From NCBI GenBank assembly GCA_964425225.1, contig CAYRMD010000005.1:1-64000 (forward strand): a DNA stretch of 64,000 bases. The letters run 5' to 3'. Both the position numbers and the translations under genes were made by a program. The stretch is from BPJU01 sp964425225. GTDB taxonomy: Bacteria; Planctomycetota; Planctomycetia; Pirellulales; Pirellulaceae. Shown piece by piece: positions 10,001 through 23,286 of the stretch; positions within the stretch are counted from its first letter, which is position 1, and every line of letters begins with the position of its first letter. Below the pieces are notes generated by a model. That model ran no database searches. It was given only the letters and a program-made list of their open reading frames with translations, and was not told where the DNA came from.

Positions 10001-13000
10001 GGTGACGGGGTGCCTGGCGGAGTGTTCAATTTCTGGTTCCGCGCCTCGCCGCGGTCGATTTTCGTCGATAAGTCGGCTCCGGCGACCGGGGCCGACGGCT
10101 CGTTAGCCAGGCCCTTCAATCGGATCAATGCAGCCTTGGCCGCGGCACAGCCTGGGGATATCGTACGCATTGTCGGCAATGGCGGTGCCGACGGCATCTT
10201 GGCGACGGTCAATGACAATCGCGCTTACGAAATTGGATTCAGCGCCCTAGGGGGCCAACCGCTGGCGGATGGTACGACACTGGAGGTGCCCCGCGGCGTT
10301 ACGGTGATGGTCGATGCCGGTGCCGTGCTGAAACTGCGGCGGGCACGGATCGGAGTGGGAAGCTCTTCGCCCTCGATCGATCGCAGTGCGGGGGCTTTCC
10401 AGGTTTTAGGGGTACCCCGGTTTCTCGATGCGCAAGGCAATGTGGTCCTTGACGAATTCGGACAGCCCGTCGTGGGCAGCGTTATTTTGACGTCGCTACA
10501 CGAGTCGATCGGCGTGGGAAGCAATCCCGATCCCCGTCCTCCGGCACCGGCACCCGGCGATTGGGGTGGGCTGGTGTTCCGGGCCGATCTGGATCACCGA
10601 GACGCAAACCGTTTCAGTTACGAAAAGCAGGCGATCTTTCTTAACAGTGTCTCCTTTGCTGATATTCGCTATGGCGGCGGGAATGTAACGATCAACGGGG
10701 TTCCCACGCTGGTCGACCCTATCCATATTGCGGATACCCGGCCGACGATTGCCAATAGCCGCATCTCGCGAAGCGCGCACGCAGCGATTTCAGCCAACCC
10801 CAACGCCTTTGAAGAATCGAATTTTCACAGTGCTGAGTTCCAAAAGGCCGTTGTCTTTACGTCGGACTATCAGCGACTGGGGCCGGATATTCATGGTAAC
10901 CAGGCGGTGAACAACTCGATTAACGGACTATTCGTGCGCATTCGAACGGCCCCCGGTGCGCAGCCGGAAAGTTTAACGGTCGCCGCGCGCTGGAACGAGA
11001 CGGATATCGTTTACGTGTTACAAGAGAATCTGACGGTGGCCGGAACACCAGGCGGCCCGATTTTGGAAACCAACCCACCACCGGTTGTGTTGGTGAAAGT
11101 CAGTCCTGCTTCCTCTCCAGGCGGATCGTTGGCACCGGGAGATTACAACTACCGCATCACCTTTGTCGATGCCAGTGGAAACGAAGGGCCTGCATCGGAC
11201 GTGACGCGCACGGTGACGATCCCGGGTAACCCCGACGTTTCGGGCAATCCCAACGTGGGAGCGATATTGCTCGAGAATTTGCCGACCGTGGGCGGATTTC
11301 CGGGTTTTCTGACGCGGCGGCTGTACCGGAGCACTGCCGGGGGAAGTGGGCCCTATACGTTGGTGGCGGAACTCAACGGTACCTCGCGCACATTCTTAGA
11401 CGACGGCACGACGGCCGGTGGCCCTTTGCGCGAAGTGCCTGAAGTGGTGCGTGGGCGTTTGGACGGCCGGTTGCGGATCGATCCGGGTGCAATCGTCAAG
11501 AGCGAAGCGGCGCTGGTATCGTTGGGAATGGGCGCCAACCTGATTGCCGAGGGCTTGGATGGCCAACCGATCGTTCTTACGGCACTAACCGATCTGCGCT
11601 ACGGTGCCGGTGGAACATTCAACACGTCCAGTACAGGCTCCAGCGCGGCACAGCCCGGTGCGTGGTCGGGTATTTATGCCGGGCCAGGCAGCTCACTGAG
11701 TTTGGACCACGCCGTCCTGGCGTTCGGTGGCGGAACAGCACGGTTAGAAGGCGCATTTCGAGCTTTTAACGTCGTCGAGGTCCATCAAGCCGATGCGCGG
11801 ATCAGCCGATCGATCTTGGAATTCAATGACCACGGATTTCAACCCGTGGATAACAACCCGCAGAGTACCGAGTCGCGATTCGGGCGGGGCTTCAACCGCG
11901 AAGCTACCATCTTTGTGCGCGGGGCCCAGCCGGTGCTGGTCGACAATATCCTGCGTCATAACCTGGGGCCGGCCATTAGCATTAATGTTAACTCGCTCAA
12001 CGCCTCGTTGGTCGAAGATTGGGGCCGCGCGACGGGAACGGCGGATGTCCATCCACCGAGCCTCGGTAACCATGGCCCCTTGGTGGTGGGCAATCGCCTG
12101 GACGATAACGCCATCAACGGAATGGTGGTACGAGCTGCCAGCTTGACTACCGAAAGTGTATGGGACGACACGGACATTGTGCATGTGATTTTCGACAGCA
12201 TCGACGTCCCGGATTTCCATACATTTGGAGGATTACGGCTCGTTAGTCGACCGACCGAGAGTTTGGTGATCAAGGCCCAGGGTGGCAATGCAGGCTTTAC
12301 TGCCCGAGGAGTACCGCTCGATATCGACGACCGCATCGGCGGTGCGATTCAGATTCTTGGTCAACCGCGGCACCCGGTGATAATCACCTCGTTAAACGAT
12401 TGCAGCGTGGGCGCCGGTTTCACTCCCGACGGTACTCCGCAGGTCGATACGCACAACAGCGGATTGTGTGGAGCTGAAGTAGGAGTGCCATACGCGGATA
12501 TCGTTGTAGTCATGGATGAGTCGGGTTCGATGGCGTTTGCCCAACAATTCTCCGTGGGAATGGTGGCAGCCTTGGATGCAGGTTTGGCGGCTGCTGGCAT
12601 CGGGGATGGTTCGCGCGGCATCAATCGATTCGGCCTCGTCGGGTTCGGTGATAGGAACGTTGTGCCGCGTGCGATCCCCGTAGGCGCGGGTGGGGCCTTG
12701 TTCGGGACGGCTGCTGAGTACGCGGTGGCAGCCGGCCAGTTAACGGAAACGGGAGCAATTACGGACGGTTGGTCGGCGCTGCATTTTACAGTCGACACGT
12801 ACCAACCGCTCATGCGGCCGGAGGCTGCTAAATTCGTAATTTTGGTCACGAATGACGATCGGGACCTGGTCGATCCCACAGCAACGTTCAACAACACATT
12901 GGCGAAATTGCAGAGCGCCGGTATCAAACTTGAAGGAATCTTGAGCGTTCAGATCGTTGACGCCAATAGCAACACGGCGCTGGCTCTGGATGCTCAAGGT

Positions 13001-16000
13001 AACTCCTACACCGAGGACGGTGCAGGTGGTTTTATCAAAGCCCCTGGTGGACGTTTTCTACCGGGATTCGATACCACGATTCCCGATTATGCCAACATGG
13101 TACATGCACTGGGGGGGACTGTCGGAGATATTGACCAGATTCAATTCGGTGGGCTGACAGCCGTCAGTTTTGCCAACGCCCTTGTCAGCTCTATCGTCCA
13201 ACAGGCTGGCGGCAACCCAGCCCAGCCCGGCGACTGGCGCAGTGTGCGTCTAGAAGAATACAGTCATGATCGCAACGTAGCTCGAGTCGTTGAAATCGAG
13301 TCGGCCGACGGGAGCCTACCGGATGCCAACAACACGCCGGATCGAGCCGAATTCCTAGGAGATTTGGCCCCTCACGAAAAAGCGGGCGACGACCGGTTAC
13401 GGCTCGGTTTTGTGGTCGACGGTGTCATCAATAACCCGAAGGACGTCGACGTCTATCGGTTTACAGCTGATGACGGAACGGAAGTTTGGTTCGACATTGA
13501 CCGCACTTCTCAGGCGTTGGACAGCGTCGTGGAATTGATTACCGCTGAGGGGCTGGTGCTGGCTCGCTCGGACAATTCCTTCGCCGAACAGGCTAACCCG
13601 GCGCTTTTGTATCGCGACCCATCTGTGGCGGCCAACAGCGTACAGCCATTGCAGAAGTCGCCATTTGACGGCAAAGATCGCTACTCGATTAATCCGCGCG
13701 ATGCTGGGATGCGAGTGGTACTGCCGGGCGTAGCCGGGACCCGCGGCACGTACTACGTCCGCGTACGTAGCAGCAGTCCGACGCTCGAGCAACTGGATGC
13801 TGGACGCACCAAAGGTGTGTACCAACTTCAGGTGCGGCTGCGAGAACTGGATGAAGTGCCTGGTTCGACAATTCGTGGGGCTGACATTCGGTTCGCCACG
13901 ACGGGGATCGAGGTGCTGGGTCAACCGATCCACTCCCCGTTGACAGGAGAAATAATTGAAGACATTACTCCCAACGACACGATAGGCAATGCCCAGCAGA
14001 TGGGCAACTTTTTGGAGACGGACCGAGCTGCCTTATCTATTGCCGGCAATTTGGGGCCGGGCGGTGACGTGGATTTCTTCCAATTCGATGCCCGGTACGC
14101 GTTCGTACAACAGCAGGCTAGCGCTAGCAACCCGCAATGGGTCTATACGACCTTCGACGTCGATTACGCGGACGGCTTGGGTCGCCCAAACACGGTCCTG
14201 GCGGTGTTTGACCAGAACGGAAACTTGGTGCTGGTGGGTCAAAAGAGCAATATCGCCGAAGATCAGCCGGGACCGTTGGCCGGCATCAATATGGATGACC
14301 TATCGCGAGGAAGTGCCGGGAAGCTCGATCCGTTCATCGGAACGGTAGCCCTGCCCGTCGGGACGTACTCCGTAGCCGTCTCGCCTGTCACGCAGATTCC
14401 CACCGAATTAGGGCAGTTTACGTTTGCCAATCCAGCCAACCCGTCGCTGCGGCTGGAGCCCATCAATTCCGTGCGGCGCATCGCGGAAGACCACATTGGT
14501 TCGTCCGGTGGTGGCACGGCTGATTTGCCGGTCGTGCCGGTGTTACTGGACCAGAGTAGTGTGGTTCCATGGACGCTTAGCGACATTACGCTTTACGTGA
14601 GCCAAGATCCGGGCACGGTGGATCAGACGAACCTGTATACGGTCGATCCGTTTACGGGTCGGCGGGAAACGATTGTCGGTCGGTTTAACTTTGACGTCGG
14701 CGACATCGCGTTCCGTCCCAATGGCAATTTGATGTCGTTCTCGTTGGATTTGGAAAATCCGCCACCGTCGGACGCAACCGCCGGGATTTATTTCCAAATT
14801 GATACAGGAACGGCGGCGACGACCGTCGTGGGCTCATCCGGGATCGAAACGTACGAGGATGATCCGGCCAACCCCGGTAACCCTGTAAGAAGCAACTTAG
14901 TTGGGGGTAATCGCATAGGCCATGGCATTCATTTCCATGCTCTGGCCTTTGGCAACGTGGGTGACGGCCTGGAGCGCGGGTTTGCCGTTGGTGGACGCCC
15001 ACCGGGAGTCAACCCACCCGGAATCAGCGTTACGCAGAACATCCTTTATGCATTTGAACCCGCGACGGGTACCGCTCTTAGTGCTCCGGCGTCCAACCGA
15101 TCGGGGGCAGCGCTGTTGGCTGGCCCGGGAACGCAGATTGTCGAGCGAGGCATCTTGGATACGGCTGCTGATCCATTTGGAAGGAGCAATACGCTCCTTA
15201 TCGCTCCGGAAGCCACGACCGTCAGTTCCACCGGACTGACTCTGCCGATTCTTCAGGACGGAATGCGTTTCACCATTGTGCAGGGGGCGATCGTGCGGCA
15301 GTTTGAGTTTGTTAGCGGTCCCGAAATCACACTGACGCTCGACCCGAATGTTCCCAATCCAAACTTCCTGCGTGATGGGGATACATTGTTCCTCGATGGG
15401 GTACCGTATGAAATCGACACCGGTGAAGTATTCGTCATGGATGCGATCAACGGCAGTTTCATTCAAGACGGAGATCGCTTTACCGTTACCGACAACCAGA
15501 GTACGCCGGTGACCCGTGTGTTCGAGTGGGATAACGGCTCTGGGCCTCCGATCACCGGCGGTGTCGTGCCGGTGCCTTTCAATGTCGGGATGAGCCAGGC
15601 GCAGTTGATCACTGCCATGGTCGATGCGATCAATAGTCAGACCAGTCCGGGTGTCTTCAATGCGTTAGCCCAGCGCTTAAGCAACACCAACCGCATCAGT
15701 CTCATCAATAGTATTGCAGCCACGGAAACGTCAGCCGGGATGCATATCGAGGGTAATACGGGTCGTAGTACGTCGCGAAGTATTCCGAATCCACCCGGTA
15801 CGGTGCTTATTCCGTTGGAGGAAATTGCCACCAACAGTGATTTTGGACAGGCGCTGGTACGAGTCTTCAATGCTGTGCCGGGTGTGCCGGGTATCACGGT
15901 TGGTTGGGAGGGAACGCGCGTCAATTTCGTGGGACCTGCCAGTGGTAATTTTGTCGAATTGGTCAATCGTGGGGCGGTCCTGGATCTTGGGCACGACAAT

Positions 16001-19000
16001 GCTCCGAACATCCCGGGTGCTATCCCGGTTAGCTTTCTAGCCGATGATACGGCCAATCAAATTGCCGCCCGAATAGAAGCGGCCATTGCCGGGCAAGGCT
16101 TTACTGTCACGCGCAGCGGGCAGGTGGTAACGTTGTCGGGAGGAGCACGCTTCGATCCGGCTCGCACAGACGACCCGCCGCTGCGCATCGCAGGAGGGGC
16201 ACCAGGTGGGCTAGTCACGGGCATGGCCTTCGTCGGTAACACGTTGTACGCCGTAAGCGATCGCGGCGGGTTGTATCGCGTGATGAACCCGACGTCGGCC
16301 GGGGGAGCGTTCTTGGACTACGTTGACACATCAGTGGAGCTTTTGGGGATTGATTTCCAAGCTCTAGCCGCCGGACCGCGAAATTTGGCGAACGGTGCCT
16401 TCCAGGACATGCTGTTTGGTATCGATAGCAACGGCCGGCTTTACGCCTTCGACACTTCTGGCCGCTTGCAGCCGGTGTTTGCCAATGGCCGAACGTTTAT
16501 CGACACCGGAATTGTGGATGCCAATGGCTTAGCGTTCTCCACACTGGATACTAACCTGTGGCATATCACCAATCAACGCGCCAACGATCCTGGACATGGC
16601 ATCAATGCGTCATTCGACGGAAGCCGCCAGAGTCAAAGTGGGGGTTCGAGCTTCTGGTTTGGTTGGGAGTCGCAGGCTGCCAACGGCGTGATTATCGACC
16701 CGTTCTTCGATCCGGTGAACAGCGTCAACACGTACAATTTCCCCGGCGGCGCTCATGGCTCGCTCATTTCGCATCCCTTTAGCCTGGAAGGTTATGCGGC
16801 AGCCGATGCACCGGTGTTGTACTTCAATTACCGATTGCAAACCGAAAACGCCAGCGCCCTATTGACCAATCCGCCGCAATTCATGCGGGATGCCTTCCGT
16901 GTCTTTGTGGGAACCGACGACGGGCAATGGCATTTGGTAGCCACGAATAATTCGGCCCGAGGTCCCGATTTGAACGACGATGAGTACGACAACAGCATCA
17001 CGCCAGTCCAGGAGTTATTCGATGTTGGTGACAACGGAGCACCGAATTCCTGGCGGCAGGCGCGCGTCGACTTGTCTCCGTTTGCAGGCCAGAAGGATTT
17101 GCGGCTGCGATTCGATTTCAGTACAGCCGCCTCGATGGACGTGGGCGACGCGGGTACGGTTGGCGTGACGCTTCATGCGGTTTCAGGTGACCGTTTGCGC
17201 GACGGTCAATTGTTGTTGATCGATGGCGATACCTTTGAAATTGATTTAGGTGCCACGTTGGTAATTCCCACGGGTTCGGCGGCCCAAGACGGTGAGACGT
17301 TCACGATTCACCGGCGCCGATTCGAATTCGACAACGACGGAGCGGTTTCCGTAGGAAGCATCCGGGTTCCGTTCGACCCCACGCAATCGGCGGCTGCTTT
17401 GGCAACGGAAATCGCCAATATCCTGGCCAATACTAGCTATACCTTGACGGCGAACTTGCGAGCCGAGACGGCGGGCAACGACCTGACCAGTACGGCAGTC
17501 GATTCTACGTTGCAAGGTGGAGCCGACATCTTCCGCGCGCAGGGTAATATTGGTGACAACCCGAACTTCACGGTGAATCCCGGATTGGACGTGGATCTGG
17601 TACGAATGCAGCTCAATGCTGGCGATACGCTCGAAATCAACGTTCGTGCCCAGGCTTTGGGTTCACCTTTGGATCCGGTGGTGCGGTTGTTCGATGGTGC
17701 GGGTATTCAATTGGCGATCAACGACAACGCTCCAGGTTTGGGCCGCGATTCGCGGTTGGTGTTCACCGTTCCTCGAGCCGGCACGTATTACGTGGGTGTC
17801 AGCGGAGCTCCAAACACAAGCTATAACCCCGTTGTGCCCGGCTTCGGGACCCCCGGTAGTACGGGCGACTACGAGCTGGAGATCGCCGTTAATGGGTTTA
17901 GCGGCGTTACGCCGAGGTTGCACCAGAATCGCATTCAACTGGATGGTGCGGTGAAGGTTTCTCAAAGCTCTGGCGCCGTGATGGTCATCGATGGAGCAGC
18001 AGGAGTCGCCGCGGGGAGTTTGCCGATCGTTGTCCATGCCGACATGACGCCTGATGAGGTTGCAACCGTGCTGCGGCAGGCTCTGGCCGATCGTTACGCC
18101 GGCGGGGCGCTGAGTGTCGTTCCGTTAGAGCAGGAACGGGTGACGCTGATAGGTCATACCGTGCTCGGCCCCGGACCATTTGGGCTCACGACATCGTTGC
18201 CGGGGGACATTTTTGGCTCGTTCTACGCGTCGAAGCGGTTCGATGGGGGTACCGACGCTTTCAACCCGGGCGCCCTGCGTGCACAGAACAATAACTTCGA
18301 AGGAGTCTACATTGACGATATCATTATTGGCTTTGCCGAACGCGGTGAGATGGCGACGGGAGCTACCGGTAACGCAGCATACATAGCTAACCCGATTGCA
18401 CCCGCCAACCAGATCGTGGTCGGCGATTATCAAGTTGAGATTCGGCGAAGCGCCGAGTATGGCGCGCGCAACCCGTCTGCACCACCGAATCTGTCTCTCC
18501 GGAGGAGTTTCGACACCAACGATCGGCTCTCGCAAGAGTTCACCCTGGTTGCTCCGGCTGCCTACCAGGTGATCGACGGCCAGACGTTTACGTTGAGCGA
18601 CGGAGTGAACAGTGTGGTTTTCGAGTTCGATGACGTTACGCTAAACAACGGGGTCGCACCTGGACACATCGCTATACCGTTTAATCCTTTGGCCTTCGAT
18701 GCTCAGGGCGGGCGTTCGGCTGAAGAAGCACGAATTCTAGCTCAGCGCATTCAAGATGCGATCAACAGTCCGGCAGTGCAAAACGTGCTTGCGCTGCGCG
18801 CTGGACTANNNNNNNNNNNNNNNNNNNNNNNNNNNNNNNNNNNNNNNNNNNNNNNNNNNNNNNNNNNNNNNNNNNNNNNNNNNNNNNNNNNNNNNNNNNN
18901 NNNNNNNNAAGATCAATCTCTACGGCAATGCAGTGATCGGTTCCCTAGCCGGCTCGATCATACTCGGCGATCTCTCGGCAAGTACGGAGATCAACGATAC

Positions 19001-22000
19001 GAAGAATCAGGCCGTGCGCGGGACGCTCGTTCCAGGCGCTACATCGACCTTCCGCGCAAGCGGCGTGATCGGTGACAATCCCACACTGCTGGGCAACAAT
19101 GGTGCTTTGGACGTCGACCTGTTGGAGTTTCAGTTAACGGCCGGAACAATTCTGACGATCGACATCGATGCTGCCATCAATGGTTCGCCACTTGATTCGG
19201 TAATCCGTCTTTTCGATTCGGCCGGAAATGAATTGGCAGTTTCTGACGACGCTCCGGCACCCGGCGAACCATTCACTTTAGATTCGTACTTGCAATTCAT
19301 TATTCCGGTTACCGGTACATACTTTATCGGCATCAGTGCATTCGATAATTTCACCTACTCGATCGATAGTCCGGCTAGTGGGACGGCTGGATTCAGTGTT
19401 GGGCCGTACACGATCGAGGTTACGGCGCAATCCGGTGGCATCGCATTCCAGCAGTTCGACGAGGTAGGTGATCGGAACCGCTTCCGTGATCAGGGGCAAC
19501 TGATCCTGGAGGGAAATCGTGTTTCCCGTTCGGCCCAATTTGGCATCAATATCGATGCAGGTCGCCGCGATGGACCCGAAGGCAATCCGCATCAAGGGCC
19601 GCCGCGCGTGACGCGCGAAGTCAATGCGCAGCGACTGGTGCCGGGTGTGGTGGTTGTTAACAATATCCTGGACAGCAACATCGCCGGCGGCATCCGCTTT
19701 GCCGGTACTCCAGCGGCTGCCGGTCAACAACCGGGCGCCGTACCCTTTGGCCGGATGGTGAACAATACGATCTACGGATTAGGTTTAGGTGATGTCGGTA
19801 TACTGGTGGAAAATAACGCGTCGCCGACACTCTTGAACAATATCGTTGCCAATCTGGCTACCGGTCTTAGCATCGATGCTTCGTCGGCGTCGACGGTTGT
19901 CGGCGGGACGCTCTATCAGAACAACGGGGTGAATTCCACCGGGTCGCTGGGCAGTTTCCCCATAGTGCTTTCCAATGGCGATCCACTGTTTGTGGAAGCG
20001 GCGGCGGGCAACTTCTACCTCAAGGCCGGATCGCTGGCGATCGATAGCAGCATCAATTCGATGGCCGACCGGCCAGCCTTAATTTCAGTGCGCAGCCCCT
20101 TGGGGATTCCTCCTTCGCCGATCTTGGCACCGAGCGTCGACATATTGGGCCAAGCACGCGGGGACGACCCGACAATCGAACCACCCCCTGGCGCTGGTGA
20201 AAATGTGTTTATCGATCGAGGGGGTATCGACCGAGTCGATTTTTCTCGGCCAACCGGCTTTGTTCTCGATCCACGGGACAACGATGCTGCTGGGCGCGAT
20301 CTGGATCCGCGTAGCCATCGGGTAAAGATTGCTGCCGTTTCTGTACAAGGTTTCTCGATTCAATTGTTGGACGGGCTCGAACCGTCCGACCCAAACAGTG
20401 GAGCGGGCATCGACGATCGGTCAGTCAACCCGCAACAACTCACTTTGTTCCGCGACGGTCAGCGATTGATCGAAGGAGTCGACTATCGCTTCCGCTACGA
20501 TGCCCTGAACAATGTGATTCGTTTGACTCCTATACCGGGTATCTTCGAAACCAATCATACCTATGTGATTCGGTTGGCTAATCAGGACCAGTTTATTATC
20601 ACCGCCCCTCCGGGTGATCAGACGAGTGACGGCGACCAATTCACCGTTACCGACCGAAGTGGTAACACGGTGACGTTCGAGTTTGAAAGCGGCTACACGG
20701 TGACTGTCGCACCGACGTTGGCCTTAGTCATGCCGGCTGCCGGTGGTGGCTTGGGCGGGATGACGGATCGGCAGACGATAACGATTTCCAACGGTACCGC
20801 TACGGTAACGTTTGAGTTCGACAACAACGGCAGTGTAGCAGCCGGCAATACGCCGATCGTTTTTACTCCGCAGTTTTCCGCCGAGCAATTGGCCGATGCT
20901 GTAGTGCAAGCGTTGCGGAGTGCGAATTTGAATTTGGCTCCCGTTCATTTGGGGCGAGGCGTGGTGCACTTGGGTGTGTTGCCGAACCACACGGTGGACA
21001 TCAGCAATGCTCCAAGCCTCTCGCTGACCGGGTCGATTAACGGTGGCGTTCGTGACGGCGATATTGTCGTTTTGGATGATGGCAGGCGTGTTATCCGTTT
21101 CGAATTTGACCTGGATGGCCAAGTAGCCGCTGGCAATACGCGTATCAGCTTCTTGCAATCCGACACGCATGAGCAAATTGCCAACAAGTTTGTTGCGGCG
21201 ATTCTGGCAAACGCCGTTGGGCTGACTCCCGTACATCTGGGCAACGGTAAGGTGCATCTCGGCGGCGGGCCGCTGACAGTGCTGGATACCAGCCAAAGCC
21301 GGCTAACGCAAGTAGGAACGCCGGGAGTCCGTCCCGAGTTCGGGATCCGCATCCCCAGTCAAGCTGGGCAGCCCATTGGCATTGCCGATGGCCAGACATT
21401 CCAAATCGGTAACGGCATAGGTTTACCGGTTACTTTCGAGTTCGACACCAACAACATTGTTGTGCCGGGCAACACGGTCATTCGCATCCCGGCTGCCAAT
21501 CCGACGCTTGACCAAATCGCCAATGCCATGGTTCAAGCGATTGCCAGTGTCGGTCTTGGACTGACACCGGTCAATGCTGGGGCCGGCCGGGTAATTCTGA
21601 ACGATGACACACCAGCCCACTTTTTCAATCCTCTCACCAGCCCGCTGCAGCAACTTGGTACGCCGGGTGTTCCTGGTGCCGTGGCTGTCGTTTATGTGCC
21701 GGATGCCTCATTTACTGCTGCCCGAATGGCGTCGCTAATCGCTCAGTTGATCGACGCGAATACGACGCTCCAAGACGTCACGGCGACCCACCAAGATGAC
21801 CAGGTATTCGTCAATGGTGCGCAAGACGTGCGGGGGATTGTCAAGGTGTTCGTCGCCGGTATTCGCGATGTAGCTGGTAACGTGCTCCAACCGAATACCA
21901 CCGAGGGTACTACCGAGTTCATTATCCAACTGGGATCTGGCCTGGATTATGGCGACGCTCCGTCCCCGTACCGGACTCTGCTCAGCGAGAACGGTGCACG

Positions 22001-23069
22001 GCATACGATTGTGCCTGGCTTCCACCTGGGTGCCAATCTCGACATGGATGTAAACGGCCAACCTACCGGCAACGCCGATGGCGATGACAGTGATGCTTTG
22101 GATGACGAAGACGGTGTGTTGTTCGGAACGCTGACGCGAGGCTACCCAGCTACGATTGCGGTGACGGCTTCGGGCATTACGGCCGTACGTCCCGGAATGC
22201 TTGATGCTTGGATCGATTGGAACCGAGACGGCGACTGGGATGACCCGGGTGAGCGGATTGCCAGTTCGTCGGTCCTGTTAAATGGGGCCAATACGCTGAA
22301 CGTGACGGTGCCCTTGTCGGCTACGCCCGGGCCCACCTACGCCCGATTCCGATTCAGTAGCACGGGCGGATTGGCTCCGTTTGGTGAGGCTTCCGATGGC
22401 GAGGTAGAAGACTATCTGGTCAATGTGGTGGTCAGCCCGTGGCAAAACGCCGTGCTGCGACAAGACGTCAACGGCGATACGCGTGTGACGCCCTTCGATG
22501 TTTTGTTGTTGCTGCGGTTCTTGCAACGGTTCGGAACGGTGGCACTACCGGTTCCTCCGCCCTTTGTTGCGCCGAGCGGCCAGCAGGTTTTCCCAACCAA
22601 CAACATGATCGATGTCAATGGCGATACGATAGCCAGCACGCTGGACGCGATTGATATCTTGCGGCTCCTGCGCTCACGAGGTAGCGGCGGTGAAGGCGAA
22701 GCGCCCGGTTTAGCGGAAGGAGAATCGCTCGGCGCCACTCTGAACCAGGTAGCGGTTGTTTCCAACCAACTGGTACCACCAATTGAGCAGCTTCCCAATG
22801 CTTCCACGGTGCAGCGTGCCGTGGTGGGGATTAACCACCCGGTCGCTAATCAGGGTTCTCGAAGTTCTGGCATGCGAGAAGTCGTATTCCAGTTGGCCAA
22901 GCCGGTCGATTTGCATTTTGCCGAGTGGGGTGACCGCAAAGAACGGAGTTTGACGGACGTGTTGGATGGGCCCTGGTCGGAGGATTTGGCTCATTCGTGG
23001 ATTGACAAACGGGAGGTGGAAGTGGCGAGTGACGTGGATGCGATTTTCGCCGAATGGGGAAACTCCTAA
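7028..23069 (+). CDS. Giant multidomain surface/secreted protein (LERLEDRRLLAG N-terminus, metzincin, VWA, PPC, beta-helix, GEVED, dockerin)
   Basis: This is one gene of about 5,300 codons, split only by the assembly gap at 18809-18908. It starts at ATG 7028 with an AGAGG site. The basic N-terminus carries LERLEDRRLLAG (residues 33-44). In order follow: two similar ~110-residue repeats (7375-7960), a metzincin/matrixin-like domain with HEIGHLLGIGH (803-813) and a following VMSG Met-turn, PPC-type domains (9580-9900, 13330-14400, 17520-17900, 19040-19430), and right-handed beta-helix stretches (10060-12420, 19480-20090). A VWA domain with intact MIDAS start DESGS (1830-1834) lies between. At least eight ~75-residue FEFD repeats are scattered, densest at 20590-21680. 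A GEVED domain starts at DYGDAP (21945-22435), and a dockerin with two DVNGD loops (22447-22686) and a GEGE linker lead to the C-terminal DAIFAEWGNS. Its role is probably cell-surface adhesion or proteolysis (inference). Confidence 0.88.
18809..18908. other. Assembly gap (100 N)
   Basis: Exactly 100 N, the usual placeholder for a gap of unknown length. The open frame on the left ends on a codon boundary (…GL) and on the right resumes on a codon boundary (KINLYG…), but the placeholder length shifts the apparent frame. If the gene is continuous, the true missing length must be a multiple of three. The flanking protein sequences belong to the same repeat-rich protein. Confidence 0.95.
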
Positions 23070-23286
23070 CCTGCCATAGTCGCGGCATGGAAGGCAGAGG
23101 GTAGCCGGTAATCAATCGCTTCGTACGACCGACAAAACCGCTATAAGGCGGGGCTGCGTTGCGTTCTGTTTGCGGATTCGCAGGATCATCTATTGTGCAA
23201 CGCTGTGGTCGTGCGTACGATCAAAGAATGCCGGCTGTGTCCGATCCGCATCCTCGCTCGTCCTTATGATTTTAAGTGGTACTGGC

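Noticed and set aside
18756..19075. Apparent frame change and overlapping frames at the first N-run
   Set aside because: Caused by the 100-base placeholder; both sides belong to one gene.
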